A DNA stretch of 64,000 nt, from positions 1,302,001 through 1,366,000 of the forward strand of contig NZ_CP019509.1 in the NCBI RefSeq assembly GCF_002002905.1, given 5' to 3'. The notes below the pieces were generated by a model. The model saw only the letters and a program-made list of their open reading frames with translations. It searched no databases and was not told the DNA's origin. Shown piece by piece: positions 1 through 9,499 of the stretch. Source of the DNA: Aquaspirillum sp. LM1. GTDB taxonomy: Bacteria; Pseudomonadota; Gammaproteobacteria; Burkholderiales; Aquaspirillaceae. The position numbers and the translations under genes were made by a program. How positions within the stretch are numbered: the stretch's first letter is position 1; each line of letters opens with the position of its first letter.

Positions 1-531
1 CAGCCGCTTGGCCTTTTCGGCGTTGAAGCGTTCGGCAGTGATGAAATAGCGGCGGGCAGCGCGTTCACCCATGGCGCGCACCACATACGGGGCGGTGGAG
101 GCCGGAATCAGCCCCAGCCGCACTTCGGAAAAACCAAACAGCGCTTCAGCAGTGGCCACTGCCACGTCGCAGCAGGCCACCAGGCCTGCACCCACGCCAA
201 ATGCCGAACCTTGCACACTGGCAATGGTGGGCAGGCGCAGGGTGTCCAGCTTGTACAGCAGGCGTGCCAGGCTTTGCGCATCGTGCAGATGCTCGGCCTC
301 GGTGTAGTCGGTCATCCGGCGCATCCAGTCCAGATCCACCCCGGACGAGAAGCTCATGCCGTTGCCGGTCAGGATCAGCACTCTGGCCGCCGGATTGGCC
401 TGGATGGTGTCGAGCAAGGCGCTGAGCTGGTCGATCAGGCTATTGTCGATGGCGTTGTGCAGTTCGGGGCGGTTCAGCGTTACGGTAGCCACCCCGTTGG
501 GGGCCAGCGAATACAGGATGGAATCAGTCAT
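1..531 (-). CDS. Enoyl-CoA hydratase/isomerase family protein, methylglutaconyl-CoA hydratase-like (3' end outside window)
   Basis: Crotonase-fold enzyme expected to hydrate an enoyl-CoA. The reading frame starts at an ATG (complement of 529-531) and runs open for 177 codons to the window edge, so the C-terminal third is missing. Visible family features are the N-terminal strand VATVTLNRPELHNAID, the FSSGVDLDWMRRM segment that shapes the first oxyanion-hole region, and GSAFGVGAGLVACCDVAVA with the SEVRLGLIPA segment that follows it. The DLDWM and LGLIPA wording resembles 3-methylglutaconyl-CoA hydratase (LiuC, leucine breakdown) more than FadB-type hydratases, but substrate is inference. It is transcribed away from the window; the next gene, an alpha/beta hydrolase, lies on the same strand about 125 bp upstream. 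Confidence 0.85.
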   Translation of the reverse strand, partial: MTDSILYSLAPNGVATVTLNRPELHNAIDNSLIDQLSALLDTIQANPAARVLILTGNGMSFSSGVDLDWMRRMTDYTEAEHLHDAQSLARLLYKLDTLRLPTIASVQGSAFGVGAGLVACCDVAVATAEALFGFSEVRLGLIPASTAPYVVRAMGERAARRYFITAERFNAEKAKRL

Positions 532-657
532 CGGAATCAGGCTCACGGCGTGCGGGGATAAAGTAGTGCTGATTGTAGCGGCAAGCCACCGGTTGTGGTT
601 GACGCTTTCATGACAAAGCCGGGCGGGCTTTCCCCCTTGCCCGGCAAGCTGCCGAAT

Positions 658-1449
658 TTAGCCAGCCAGAAACTGGCTGGTCAGCGCCACAAACTGGGGC
701 AGTGCTTCCAGATGGCTGGCGTGGCCAGCACCAGGCAGCACTTCCAGACGGGCATCAGCCAGACCGGCCAGCAGCGCATCGGCCTGGTAGCGCGGGGTCA
801 GGCGGTCTTCGCTGCCCACCAGCACCAGGCTGGGAATGCGGATGTCGCCCAGCCAGGGGCGGGCGTCGTGCGCCAGAACCCCGGCGCTCAGCCGGGCAAT
901 CGGTGCCCAGGGAAACTGCCCGGCCAGTGCGCGCATGGCGTCCAGCATGGGCTGCTGGGTGGCCAGAAACTGGCTGCCAAAAATCCACGGCAGGCTGTCG
1001 GTAAAGCGCAGGTCAGCGCCGCCGGCCTGTTCTGCTGCTGCCCAGCTGGCGGCAATGGCGGCATTGGCCGCGTCGGAATACGCCAGCGTGCTGGCCAGCA
1101 CCAGCCGCTCGACGCTGGCCGGGTGGCGGTGGGCCAGATGCTGCGCCACCATGCCGCCATACGACAGGCCCAGCAGGCGCACCGGGCCAAGATCCAGCGC
1201 GGCAATCAGGCTGGCCACGTCGTCAGCCTGCTGGTCAAGCGAATAGGCGTCGGTTTCTGGCTTGCTGCTTTGCCCCTGGCCGCGCAGGTCCAGCGTCAGC
1301 ACGCGAAACTGCTGGGCATACAGCGGCACATGCCAGCCCCAGGCGGCAGTGGTCATGGTCAGGCCATTGAGCAGCACCAGGGTATGCGGACCGGTGCCAG
1401 TGAGTTCGTAGTACAGCGATTGGCCATCGGCCAGCGTATGCAGGGACAT
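658..1449 (-). CDS. Alpha/beta-fold hydrolase (3-oxoadipate enol-lactonase-like)
   Basis: A 263-residue alpha/beta hydrolase. The oxyanion region LLNGLTMTTAAW, the DLRGQGQS turn, the nucleophile elbow GLSYGG (Ser about residue 96), the acidic residue in GSEDRLTP and the C-terminal His in GAGHASH form a complete Ser-Asp-His triad in standard order. The short cap and DLRGQGQS pattern resemble PcaD-type enol-lactonases and related esterases, but no beta-ketoadipate genes are nearby, so the substrate is unknown. It has no signal peptide and should be cytoplasmic. A GGAATATTCCGG palindrome sits directly before the ATG (1452-1463); the same 12-mer lies upstream of two STAND genes further along. Confidence 0.85.
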   Translation of the reverse strand: MSLHTLADGQSLYYELTGTGPHTLVLLNGLTMTTAAWGWHVPLYAQQFRVLTLDLRGQGQSSKPETDAYSLDQQADDVASLIAALDLGPVRLLGLSYGGMVAQHLAHRHPASVERLVLASTLAYSDAANAAIAASWAAAEQAGGADLRFTDSLPWIFGSQFLATQQPMLDAMRALAGQFPWAPIARLSAGVLAHDARPWLGDIRIPSLVLVGSEDRLTPRYQADALLAGLADARLEVLPGAGHASHLEALPQFVALTSQFLAG

Positions 1450-1576
1450 GGGGAATATTCCGGATGAAAGTGTGCTCAGTATAGCGGGAAGAGACAGCAG
1501 TCTGGCATACGCTTCGGCCAGAAAGAGGGTGATTCATGCAGAAAAATCCGGGCAGCAAAGGCGTGGGCAGCGGGTG

Positions 1577-1603
1577 GCGTTCCCGTCTTGTGTGCGGGAA
1601 CGC
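1577..1603. repeat. Inverted repeat with 9-bp arms
   Basis: Arms GCGTTCCCG (1577-1585) and CGGGAACGC (1595-1603) are perfectly complementary around a 9-nt loop. It lies in the intergenic stretch between the hydrolase and nagZ and belongs to the GTTCCC/GGGAAC variety of the dispersed palindromes in this genome. It has no following T-run, so it is not a classical terminator. Confidence 0.6.
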
Positions 1604-1634
1604 CGGGGCGCTTTTCAGGGAGAGCCAACATTAA

Positions 1635-1727
1635 GGAGGCGCTGATTGATGCAGAAAAATCGTGTTTGCCAAAAATAAAATCTAGCAAAATCAACACACT
1701 GGATTTCCGCCTGCGCGGGAATGACGG
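1635..1727 (+). repeat. MITE-like dispersed repeat, right end lost
   Basis: The left terminus GGAGGCGCTGATTGAT, preceded by TTAA, is followed by the same internal sequence as the 109-bp elements near 39.6 kb (CAGAAAAATCG, TTTGCCAAAA, GCAAAATCAACAC, CTGGATT, GCGGGAATGACG). The right terminal repeat is absent, so this is a truncated copy. It occupies most of the gene-free interval between the alpha/beta hydrolase and the nagZ stop codon. Confidence 0.7.
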
Positions 1728-1747
1728 GGTGAGGGCGCGGTGGGTGC

Positions 1748-2827
1748 TTAGCACGCCTCGCCCACAGCCGGGCCGCGCAGGCTGTCTGCCGGCACCTCCA
1801 GTGCTGCTACCTGTGCCTGCAGCGCGGCAAAGGCCGGCGTGGCGGTGTGCGCCTGCCAGTCGGCGGCGCTGCCCTGGCCGGCCATGCCGTCCAGGCGGGC
1901 CAGCAGTTCGGGCGGGGCGGCAAAGTCCAGCGTGGCCAGCAGCTGGTCGGCCAGGTCTGGCCGGTTGCACACCAGCGCCATATCGCAGCCGGCGGCAAAG
2001 GCGGCCTGGGCGCGGGCGGTGATGTCGCCAGCTGCGGCGGCACCTTCCATGCACAGGTCGTCGCTGAAGATCACCCCGGCAAACTGCAATTGGCCGCGCA
2101 AAATATCCTGCAGCCAGCGGCGGGAAAACCCGGCAGGCTGGGCATCCACTGCCGGGTAGACCACATGCGCCGGCATCACCGCCGCCATGCCGGCGGCGGC
2201 CAGGCGGGCAAATGGGCGCAGGTCATCGCGCTCCAGCGCCGCCAGCGGGCGTTCGTCCAGCGGAATCACATGGTGGGAATCGCCTTCCACCCAGCCGTGC
2301 CCCGGAAAATGCTTGCCGCAGGCCGGCATGCCGCCGCGCGCCAGGCCGGCCTGCAAGGCCAGTGCCAGTTCGCTGACCACGTCCGGGTCACGGTGAAACG
2401 CCCGGTTGCCAATCACCGCACAGCGCGACCAGTCCAGATCCAGCACCGGAGTAAAGCTCAGGTCCACCCCGCAGGCGCGCAGTTCGGCAGCCAGCACTTC
2501 ACCCACCGCCTGCGCGGTGTGGCGGGCGCGTTCGGGCGAGTCGGCCCACTGCTCGCCCAGGGTGCGCATCGATGGCAGTCGGGTAAAGCCTTCGATAAAA
2601 CGCTGCACCCGGCCACCTTCGTGATCGACGGCAATGATCAGCGCCGGGGTGCGCAGGGCGTGAATGTCGGCGGTCAGGGCGCGCAGTTGGGCCGGCGACT
2701 GAAAATTACGCCGGAACAAAATCACCGCGCCCACCAGCGGGTGGCGCAGGCGCTCACGTTCGGCATCGGTAAGGCTGAAGCCGGCAATATCCACCATTAC
2801 CGGGCCGCGTGGGCAGAGAACGGGCAT
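1748..2827 (-). CDS. nagZ: Beta-N-acetylhexosaminidase NagZ (glycoside hydrolase family 3)
   Basis: Cytoplasmic cell-wall recycling enzyme that removes N-acetylglucosamine from 1,6-anhydromuropeptides. The 359-residue protein shows the GH3 NagZ pattern: GAVILFRRNF near the N-terminus, AVDHEGGRVQRF, FTPVLDLD, the diagnostic KHFPGHG loop carrying the catalytic His, and FSDDLCMEGA with the nucleophile Asp. Length fits single-domain NagZ proteins. The start is supported by an AAGGAG ribosome site about six bases upstream. It stands alone, separated by about 150 bp from the Nudix gene upstream. Family identification is secure. Confidence 0.95.
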   Translation of the reverse strand: MPVLCPRGPVMVDIAGFSLTDAERERLRHPLVGAVILFRRNFQSPAQLRALTADIHALRTPALIIAVDHEGGRVQRFIEGFTRLPSMRTLGEQWADSPERARHTAQAVGEVLAAELRACGVDLSFTPVLDLDWSRCAVIGNRAFHRDPDVVSELALALQAGLARGGMPACGKHFPGHGWVEGDSHHVIPLDERPLAALERDDLRPFARLAAAGMAAVMPAHVVYPAVDAQPAGFSRRWLQDILRGQLQFAGVIFSDDLCMEGAAAAGDITARAQAAFAAGCDMALVCNRPDLADQLLATLDFAAPPELLARLDGMAGQGSAADWQAHTATPAFAALQAQVAALEVPADSLRGPAVGEAC

Positions 2828-2980
2828 GACTACTCCTTAAAACGAGAACAGTAGAACAAGAACAGCTTGAAAACACGCAGCGTGTTTGGTTGACGGATCG
2901 GCTGATGAATGTTGAAGAGTGCCAGGGGGCAAACATCCATATCCAGCACAACCAACCGTCTGGATTTCCGCGCTTGCCGG

Positions 2981-3577
2981 TTATTCCGCCAGCGCGGCCA
3001 GCAGAATGCGCAGCATGGCCGCCGTGGCCCCCCAGATGAACTGGTCGCCGTGGGTGAGCGACAAATATTGCCCGCGCCGGCCTTCCTGCTGGTAGTCGTG
3101 GCGGATGTAGTTGGCCGGGTTGAGCGCCAGCGGCAGCGGCAGCTCGAAAATCTCCGCCACCTCGCCCACCTGGGCGGTCAGCCGCACTGGCGGCAAAATC
3201 AAGCCCACCACCGGGGTGACACAAAAGCCGGTGACGGTGACATACGCCGGCAACTCGCCCACCACCGTTACCCGCTCCGGAGCCAGGCCGATTTCTTCGT
3301 GTGCTTCGCGCAATGCGGCAGCACAGGCGCTGGCGTCGTCGGCTTCCTGCTTGCCGCCCGGAAAGCTGATCTGCCCGGCATGGTGGCGCAGCCCGGCTTC
3401 GCGGCGGGTGAGCAGAATGGTGGGCTGGCCTGGATGCCATAGCAGCGGCACCAGTACTGCTGCCGGGCGGGTGTGGCTGGGCTGGCGGTGGGGAATGTCG
3501 CCGGGCAGTTCGGCCAGAGGCCGGGCCAGGCGTTCACTCAGCCATTGGCGGGCGTGATCGGGGTCAAGAGGCAGCAT
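2981..3577 (-). CDS. Nudix hydrolase, CoA pyrophosphatase-like (NudL/YeaB family)
   Basis: A 198-residue Nudix protein expected to cleave CoA or related nucleotide pyrophosphates. The family region HHAGQISFPGGKQEADD runs into the Nudix box (GGK...AALREAHEEIGL, with REAHEE as metal-binding helix), and the PVVGLILPP and FIWGATAAMLR segments are typical of the CoA-pyrophosphatase subgroup. I placed the start at the ATG giving MLPLDPDHARQW. An in-frame ATG 57 bases further upstream (3634) would add 19 residues unlike the family N-terminus. Ribosome site is weak for both. It lies just downstream of slyX on the same strand. Confidence 0.85.
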   Translation of the reverse strand: MLPLDPDHARQWLSERLARPLAELPGDIPHRQPSHTRPAAVLVPLLWHPGQPTILLTRREAGLRHHAGQISFPGGKQEADDASACAAALREAHEEIGLAPERVTVVGELPAYVTVTGFCVTPVVGLILPPVRLTAQVGEVAEIFELPLPLALNPANYIRHDYQQEGRRGQYLSLTHGDQFIWGATAAMLRILLAALAE

Positions 3578-3656
3578 GGTGGACGGTCGCAACACAGAAG
3601 GGGCAGTGTAGCGCGTTTTGGCCGGGCAGCGCACCGGCCAACGCTGCGGATACCGC

Positions 3657-3884
3657 TCAATAATGCGGCGGGATGTCCTGTTGCAGCTGGGCCAGCAGGC
3701 TGCCGCCTTCGGGGGCGTCGCCTGCTGGCTGTTGCAGCATGGCGTACAGCTGGCGCAGTTGCTGTTGCTGCAGGTCGAGCTGCTGTTGCTGGCGGTTCAG
3801 CGCCAGATTCAGGCTGTCAATCAGTTCATCCTGCAGGGCCAGGCGGATTTCCAGTTCGGTCAGGCGGTGGTCGGTGTCGGTCAC
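3657..3884 (-). CDS. slyX: SlyX family protein
   Basis: A 75-residue, mostly helical protein with the SlyX layout: an N-terminal coiled coil starting RLTELEIRLALQDELID, an extremely Gln-rich middle of the helix, and the characteristic C-terminal PPHY. SlyX family members are widespread in proteobacteria and have no settled function. The gene sits between a chemoreceptor and the Nudix hydrolase, all on the minus strand, about 80 bp from each. Confidence 0.9.
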   Translation of the reverse strand: MTDTDHRLTELEIRLALQDELIDSLNLALNRQQQQLDLQQQQLRQLYAMLQQPAGDAPEGGSLLAQLQQDIPPHY

Positions 3885-3983
3885 GGGTGGGGTCCATTCA
3901 GGGCAAAAAATGCCGCAACAGCCGGGCGCTGCGGCGGCTGGCGTGCCGGCATTGTAACGCCAGAAGCGTGGGCCTGGCCGATC

Positions 3984-5465
3984 TTAACTGGCCTGGCGCT
4001 GGGCTTCCAGTGTACGCACCGTATCGCCCAGGTCGGCCATCAGCTTGTCCAGCCGGCGGGTGGCACCGGCAATGATTTCGGTTTCGGCAGACAGGCTTTG
4101 CGTGGACTGGCCGATTTCTTCGATGTCGCGGGTAAATTCACAGAACCCCTCCGACTGCGAGCGCCCGGACTCGGACACCTTGGCCAGCACCCGCGACAGA
4201 TTGCGCGTGCCACTGATGATCTGCCCCAAGCTGTCCTGGGCGCTGCGGGCGTGGCTGGCCCCTGTGGTCATTTTCTGGTTGCCATCGCGCATGGCCAGCA
4301 GTGCCTGGGTGGTGCCACTGACAATCAGCGTGGTTTTCAGGTCGATTTCCTTGGTGGCCTTCTGCGTGCGTTCGGCCAGCTTGCGCACCTCGTCGGCCAC
4401 CACGGCAAAGCCGCGCCCGGCTTCGCCCGCACGCGCGGCTTCAATCGCCGCGTTCAGCGCCAGCAGGTTGGTCTGGTCGGCAATCTCGGCAATCATCTGG
4501 GCAATGCCGCTGACCTCATTGCTGCGCCGGCCCAGTTCTTCCATCTGCGCGGCAGCCAGGCCAATCACCTCGCTGGCCTCGGTCAGCCGGCGCATGGCGC
4601 TGTCCATCACCTCGCCGCCTTCGCCGGCCTGGCTTTCGGCCTGGCGCGACACCTCGGCGGCCTGACTGGAGGTGTCGGCGTTCTTGCGGGTTTGCTGGTC
4701 CATATTCTGCACGGCCACCACCATGGTGGTCGTGCGCTTGGTCTGCTGGGTCATGGTGGTGGCCATCATATGCGCCGAGTCGGCAATTTCCTTGCTTTCC
4801 CGGCTGGCGGCACGAATCGAACGGGTCACCTGCTCCAGCATGCGCGACAGCCCGGCGTGCGAGCGTTCGGCTTCTTCCCGCGCCTGCTCCAGCTTGGTAA
4901 AGCCCCGGCTCTTGGCCCCTTCAAACGCCAGCACCAGCGCCAGCACGACAATGGTCAGGCCGATCAGCGACTTGGCTTGCAGCGAGGCCAGCGCCTCGGG
5001 CGGAATCGGCGACACCGGCAGCCAGTCCGGGTGGCCATGCGCCACGGTAAAGCCGCCGATGGCGATAAAGGTCAGCACGCTCCACACATAGCCGGCGCGC
5101 CGCCCGGAAACAAACACTGCCGCCACCGGGATGCAGGCATACCAGATGATGGAGGTGGACATGATGCCGTTGTTGACATACACCATCCAGCTGACCATGG
5201 CGAACATCACCGTGGTGACATATTCCGCTGCCAGCCACACCTTGGCGCTGAACTTGAGCAGCGCAATGGCCAGCACCATGCCCACCCCGCCCAGCACAAT
5301 GCCGTGCGCCATCGGGTAGTGGTGCAGCTTGTAATACGACAGCGCAAACAGTGGTGCCAGTCCGCCAGCCAGCACGGCCACGGTGATGACCGTACGCGCC
5401 TGGATCAGTTCGTCCTGTTGCAAGGTATCCGGCAGCAGCCGCTCCAGCAGTGATTTCCCCGCCAT
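3984..5465 (-). CDS. Methyl-accepting chemotaxis protein with multi-pass N-terminal membrane region
   Basis: A 493-residue chemoreceptor. Unlike the usual two-TM receptors it has no periplasmic ligand domain: roughly residues 25-190 contain about six hydrophobic segments (for example [36 protein letters not shown]), so sensing probably occurs in the membrane. The C-terminal signalling domain is intact, with the hairpin tip [20 protein letters not shown] and [15 protein letters not shown] that contact CheA/CheW. No HAMP domain is obvious; a short helix ([15 protein letters not shown]) joins the membrane region to the coiled coil. Ligand is unknown. No che genes are in the window, so it works with a cluster elsewhere. 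Confidence 0.9.
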   Translation of the reverse strand: MAGKSLLERLLPDTLQQDELIQARTVITVAVLAGGLAPLFALSYYKLHHYPMAHGIVLGGVGMVLAIALLKFSAKVWLAAEYVTTVMFAMVSWMVYVNNGIMSTSIIWYACIPVAAVFVSGRRAGYVWSVLTFIAIGGFTVAHGHPDWLPVSPIPPEALASLQAKSLIGLTIVVLALVLAFEGAKSRGFTKLEQAREEAERSHAGLSRMLEQVTRSIRAASRESKEIADSAHMMATTMTQQTKRTTTMVVAVQNMDQQTRKNADTSSQAAEVSRQAESQAGEGGEVMDSAMRRLTEASEVIGLAAAQMEELGRRSNEVSGIAQMIAEIADQTNLLALNAAIEAARAGEAGRGFAVVADEVRKLAERTQKATKEIDLKTTLIVSGTTQALLAMRDGNQKMTTGASHARSAQDSLGQIISGTRNLSRVLAKVSESGRSQSEGFCEFTRDIEEIGQSTQSLSAETEIIAGATRRLDKLMADLGDTVRTLEAQRQAS

Positions 5466-5699
5466 GTTTCCCTCTCCTCGTCATCGATTGCCTCAGGGTG
5501 CAACGTATCGCCCCTGTTGAGTGGCCCGCCGTCCGATTTTGACTTGCAATACAGGTGTCTGGGCCCGATGGACACCGGTTCGGCGAAGGCGATTATCCAC
5601 CGTTTTAGCAATAAATCAAACGGATGTTTGAGTTATTTTGCTGCTGCAGTGCAATAGTGTGCCAGGGGACAGACAGACAAAAACATGACTCGATGCGCG

Positions 5700-5890
5700 G
5701 CAAGCCCCGTTGCTCAAGGCTGGGAAGGATAGCGTGGGCGGCGTAGCCGTCCTGAGGCGGTCGTGTGGGAGAAGTGAGCGATGCGGCCAGGTGACCAGCA
5801 GCAGGAACCCGCCGAAGCGACGCATGCCGGCTCGATGCCGGGATGAGCGCCGTAGGAATCCCCCGACTTCAGGCGGGGGAGGATGTCAAT
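5700..5890 (+). mobile_element. Probable IS200/IS605-type right-end relic (tnpB tail remnant)
   Basis: The stretch ending near 5890 carries a G/C hairpin (CCCCCG 5860-5865 with CGGGGG 5874-5879) followed by AGGATGTCAA. One frame across it reads AVGIPRLQAGEDVN, which resembles the tail that IS605-family TnpB reading frames make as they run into the element's right end. No intact tnpB or tnpA is present. It is a short relic in the 5466-6004 gap between two divergent chemoreceptor genes; nothing else recognisable is in that gap. Confidence 0.45.
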
Positions 5891-6004
5891 TTTTTCTGTT
5901 GGCCCGTTTTGCCGGCATATTGCAATTAAATGTCATTTCATGGTTTTGCAATCTTGTTCACGCAAGATGGCGGACTTGTTCCCCCCGACATTGACCGCCG
6001 TCCG

Positions 6005-7585
6005 ATGAAAATTTCCACCCGTTTATTTGCCCAGGCGCTGCTGGCGGCCATCACCCTGCTGGTGGTGATGGCCACCAGCGCCTGGCAACTGGCCGATATC
6101 CGCCACGCCCTGGAACGCGCCCAGCGCAGCCAGCAAGCCGTGTTTCAGCTGACCGCCGCCAAGGCCGCCGCGCTGACCCTGGCCAAGGCCGACCCGATTC
6201 TGCCAGACACCGTGCCGCTGCTCACCCACACCGAGCGCAGCGTGGCCCAGGCGCTGGCGCAAGTGGCGGCGCTGGCACCGGGCACCCGTGCGCTGCATGC
6301 GCCGTGGCAGGAATACCTGCGCCAGTTTCGCAGCGCCGTGCAGATTGCCAGCGTCAGCCCAGCCGACGCGCTGAGCATTCCCGACCAGATTTACGCCCTG
6401 CACCTGCAACCGATGCTGCAACAGCTTGACCGCCACAGCGCCCAACTGAGCGAACAGGCCCGCGCCGACGCCGACGCAGCCAGCGCCGGGCTGAACCGCC
6501 TGCTGTGGAGCGTGCTGATTCCACTGGGCTTGTCGGCCCTGCTGATTGTCGGCAGCCAGACCTGGCTGGCCGGCCAGTTGTCGCGACGGCTGGCGGCGCT
6601 GTCACGCGACACCCGGCAACTGGCTGCCGGCAACCTGTCGGTGCGGCTGAACGCCCGGCGCAACGATGAAATTGGCCAGCTGGCGCATACCTTCAATGGT
6701 TTTATCGACGACCTGGCCAGCCTGATCCATCGCGCCCAGCATGACGCCCAGGCGATTGACGACAATGCCCGCTCGCTGGCCGGCATGGGGGCCAGCGTGT
6801 CGGCGCAGGCGCGCGATCAATCGGTGGCGGTGCGCGCTGCCAGCAACCACATCGAAGCCATCAGCCAGGATGTGCACCGGATTGCCCTGGCCGCCAGCCA
6901 GGCCAGTGACGAAGCCGCCGACGCCGAACACCTGGCGGCGCAGGCGCGGGACATGGGCGCGCGGGCGATTCAGGCGCTGGACGAATCACAGCAGGCCGTG
7001 GGTGACGCCGACAGCCACTTTGCCGTGTTTGCCCAGCGTCTGAGTGGCATTGAACGCCTGGCGGACAGCATTGGCGAGATTGCCGGGCAGACCAATCTGC
7101 TGGCGCTGAACGCCGCGATCGAAGCCGCCCGCGCTGGCGAGCAGGGGCGCAGCTTTGCCGTGGTGGCCGATGAAGTGCGCAAGCTGGCTGAACGCGCCAG
7201 CTGCTCCACCCAGGACATCAGCCGGCTGGCGGCTGAAGTTCACGGCGACCTGCACGCGGCCCGCCAGGCGATGGACGCCACCCGCGACGCCGTGGAAGGT
7301 GCCAGCGCCGAAGGCCAGGCCATGGCCGATGCCCTGGGCTGCATCACCCAGGGGGTGCGCACCGTGGCCGGCCATATTCACCGCATGGCCGAACACACCG
7401 AAGCGCAGTCGCAAGCCTGCCACGCGCTGGCCGGCCATCTCGAGCAAGTGGCCAACGGTGCCAACCAGGCGGTGGCCGAGGTGGACGCCACCCACCAGCG
7501 GATTGAAGCGCTGGCCAGCATTGCCCAGTCGAAAACCCGTGGCATGTCGCGTTACGCCGGGACAATGCAGGCCAGCCCGGCGTAA
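6005..7585 (+). CDS. Methyl-accepting chemotaxis protein (TM-sensor-TM-HAMP-signal)
   Basis: A 526-residue classical chemoreceptor. The start chosen gives [21 protein letters not shown], a positively charged lead plus first membrane helix; an upstream ATG at 5930 would add 25 residues before it. Residues about 35-175 form the helical periplasmic sensor, a second membrane helix ([13 protein letters not shown]) follows, then a HAMP domain ([20 protein letters not shown]) and a signalling domain with [20 protein letters not shown] and [15 protein letters not shown]. The periplasmic part is short and four-helix-like with no recognised cache or PAS motif. Ligand unknown. It is divergently oriented from the chemoreceptor to its left. 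Confidence 0.9.
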   Translation: MKISTRLFAQALLAAITLLVVMATSAWQLADIRHALERAQRSQQAVFQLTAAKAAALTLAKADPILPDTVPLLTHTERSVAQALAQVAALAPGTRALHAPWQEYLRQFRSAVQIASVSPADALSIPDQIYALHLQPMLQQLDRHSAQLSEQARADADAASAGLNRLLWSVLIPLGLSALLIVGSQTWLAGQLSRRLAALSRDTRQLAAGNLSVRLNARRNDEIGQLAHTFNGFIDDLASLIHRAQHDAQAIDDNARSLAGMGASVSAQARDQSVAVRAASNHIEAISQDVHRIALAASQASDEAADAEHLAAQARDMGARAIQALDESQQAVGDADSHFAVFAQRLSGIERLADSIGEIAGQTNLLALNAAIEAARAGEQGRSFAVVADEVRKLAERASCSTQDISRLAAEVHGDLHAARQAMDATRDAVEGASAEGQAMADALGCITQGVRTVAGHIHRMAEHTEAQSQACHALAGHLEQVANGANQAVAEVDATHQRIEALASIAQSKTRGMSRYAGTMQASPA

Positions 7586-7782
7586 GCCATGGGGGGCGTG
7601 GTCTGGCATGACGGGCGCGATGCGTCCGGCAGCGGCCTGTGCGCAACGGCAGACCCATTCCGCCAGAACATGCGGCAGATCAAACCACGCTAATGATAGC
7701 GCCATGCGGTATTGCACGGCCTGTCCATTCCGGGTAACGTCGCCGGGTTGTCTGACACCTAATAAAAGAGGAGCGAGCTCGC

Positions 7783-9054
7783 ATGAAACTTGAAACCATC
7801 GCCGTCCACGGCGGCTACAGCCCGGACCCCACCACCAAGGCCGTGGCCGTGCCGATCTATCAGACTGCCAGCTATGCCTTCGACAGCGCCCAGCATGGGG
7901 CCGACCTGTTTGACCTGAAAGTTCAGGGCAATATCTACACCCGGATCATGAACCCGACCACCGATGTGCTGGAAAAGCGCGTGGCCGAGCTGGAAGGCGG
8001 GATTGCCGGGCTGGCGCTGGCCTCGGGCATGGCGGCCATTCTGTACGCGATTCAAACCATTGCCGAAACCGGCGACAACATCATCGCCACCAGCACACTG
8101 TACGGCGGCACCTACAACCTGTTTGCCCATACCCTGCCGCAGCTGGGTATCGAAGTGCGCTTTGTCGATTATCGCGACCCGCAGGCGGTGGCTGCGCTGG
8201 TGGATGCGCGCACCAAGGCGGTGTACTGCGAATCGGTGGGCAATCCGCTGGGCAATGTGGCCGACCTGGCCGCGTTTGCCGACGTGGCCCACGCCAGCGG
8301 CGTGCCGTTGATTGTCGATAACACCGTGCCGTCGCCGTATCTGTGCCGCCCGTTTGAACACGGGGCCGATATTGTGGTGCACTCGCTGACCAAATACCTG
8401 GGCGGCCACGGCAACAGTATCGGCGGCATCATTGTCGATTCCGGCAAATTCCCCTGGGGCGAGCACAAAGAGCGCTTTGCCCGGCTGAACACGCCGGATG
8501 TCAGCTACCACGGGGTGAACTATGTGGAAGCACTCGGCCCGGCAGCCTACATTGCCCGCGCCCGCGTGGTGCCGCTGCGCAATATGGGCGCGACCATTTC
8601 GCCGTTCAACAGCTTTTTGATCCTGCAAGGCATCGAAACCCTGGCGCTGCGCATGGACCGCATCTGCGACAACGCCTTGCGCGTGGCCGAGTACCTGGCC
8701 GCGCACCCGGCGGTGAACTGGGTGGAGTACGCCGGCCTGGCCGACAATCCGAGCAAGCCGCTGGTGGACCAATACATGGGCGGTCGCGCTTCGGGCATTC
8801 TGTCGTTTGGGGTGAAATCCGGCCGCGAAGGCGGCGAGCGCTTCCTGGATGGCCTCAAGCTGATTACCCGTCTGGTGAATATCGGCGACGCCAAGAGCCT
8901 GGCCACCCACCCGGCCAGCACCACCCATCGTCAATTGAACGACGAAGAACTGGCCAAGGCCGGGGTGAAGCCGGACATGGTGCGTTTGTCGATCGGGATT
9001 GAACATATCGACGATATTCTGGCTGATATCGACCAGGCGCTAGCCACGGCATAA
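7783..9054 (+). CDS. metY: O-acetylhomoserine aminocarboxypropyltransferase (O-acetylhomoserine sulfhydrylase)
   Basis: PLP enzyme that makes homocysteine from O-acetylhomoserine and sulfide, or methionine from methanethiol. The 423-residue protein has the Cys/Met-metabolism signature throughout: N-terminal YTRIMNPTTDVLEKRVAELE, ASGMAA, STLYGGTY, VDNTVPSP, the PLP-lysine motif HSLTKYLGGHG, and the long insertion and ATHPASTTHRQL segment usual in the sulfhydrylase branch rather than in cystathionine gamma-synthase. A GAGGAG ribosome site precedes the ATG. It is a single-gene unit closed by a strong hairpin at 9095-9132. A second, broken copy of its last codons lies at 11326-11418. Confidence 0.93.
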   Translation: MKLETIAVHGGYSPDPTTKAVAVPIYQTASYAFDSAQHGADLFDLKVQGNIYTRIMNPTTDVLEKRVAELEGGIAGLALASGMAAILYAIQTIAETGDNIIATSTLYGGTYNLFAHTLPQLGIEVRFVDYRDPQAVAALVDARTKAVYCESVGNPLGNVADLAAFADVAHASGVPLIVDNTVPSPYLCRPFEHGADIVVHSLTKYLGGHGNSIGGIIVDSGKFPWGEHKERFARLNTPDVSYHGVNYVEALGPAAYIARARVVPLRNMGATISPFNSFLILQGIETLALRMDRICDNALRVAEYLAAHPAVNWVEYAGLADNPSKPLVDQYMGGRASGILSFGVKSGREGGERFLDGLKLITRLVNIGDAKSLATHPASTTHRQLNDEELAKAGVKPDMVRLSIGIEHIDDILADIDQALATA

Positions 9055-9094
9055 AGCGCACGCTAGCCTACTCGACACAGTCGGTTGATTGATC

Positions 9095-9132
9095 AAGTGG
9101 CACATTCAATATCCTGAATGTGCCACTTTTTT
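9095..9132 (+). terminator. Rho-independent terminator after metY
   Basis: AAGTGGCACATTCA (9095-9108) pairs with TGAATGTGCCACTT across a six-base loop and is followed by a T-run. It lies 40 bases after the metY stop. The rest of the gap to 9499 is AT-rich with no gene seen; it should hold the promoter of the RTX gene. Confidence 0.88.
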
Positions 9133-9499
9133 ATGCCAATAAATGACAAAGAGAAAATAAAATTCATTTTGCTTGTCTTGCCCGGGGTTAATTTTCAGGT
9201 AGGCCTGCACCAGGCAAATGCATGAGATTAAATGCATTAAATAAATTGCTTTATCGACACTCTGTTTTGTTATCGTGCGCGCAGCCTATCAAAAGGTTGA
9301 CTTTTAAGAAAACTTCCATAAATATAATAAGCCCATCAGGATGTGCATGGGCGTGCTATGTCTTTGGCGTGGTATATACATGTAAAACTACGGTATTTTA
9401 TATTTGCCGTGGAAATATATTGTGCCTCTGTATCTCTTGCTGTATATATTTTCGGGAAATTCACGTGTTAAGTATTATTAATATGATGCGAGGTCAATC

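Noticed and set aside
3618-5453. 611-codon plus-strand open frame opposite slyX and a chemoreceptor
   Set aside because: Low-complexity translation opposite two recognisable genes; long antisense frames are expected at this GC content.
7586-7782. Coding sequence between the chemoreceptor and metY
   Set aside because: The open frames there are extensions or shadows of the neighbouring genes with no domain or ribosome site; it is treated as the metY promoter region.
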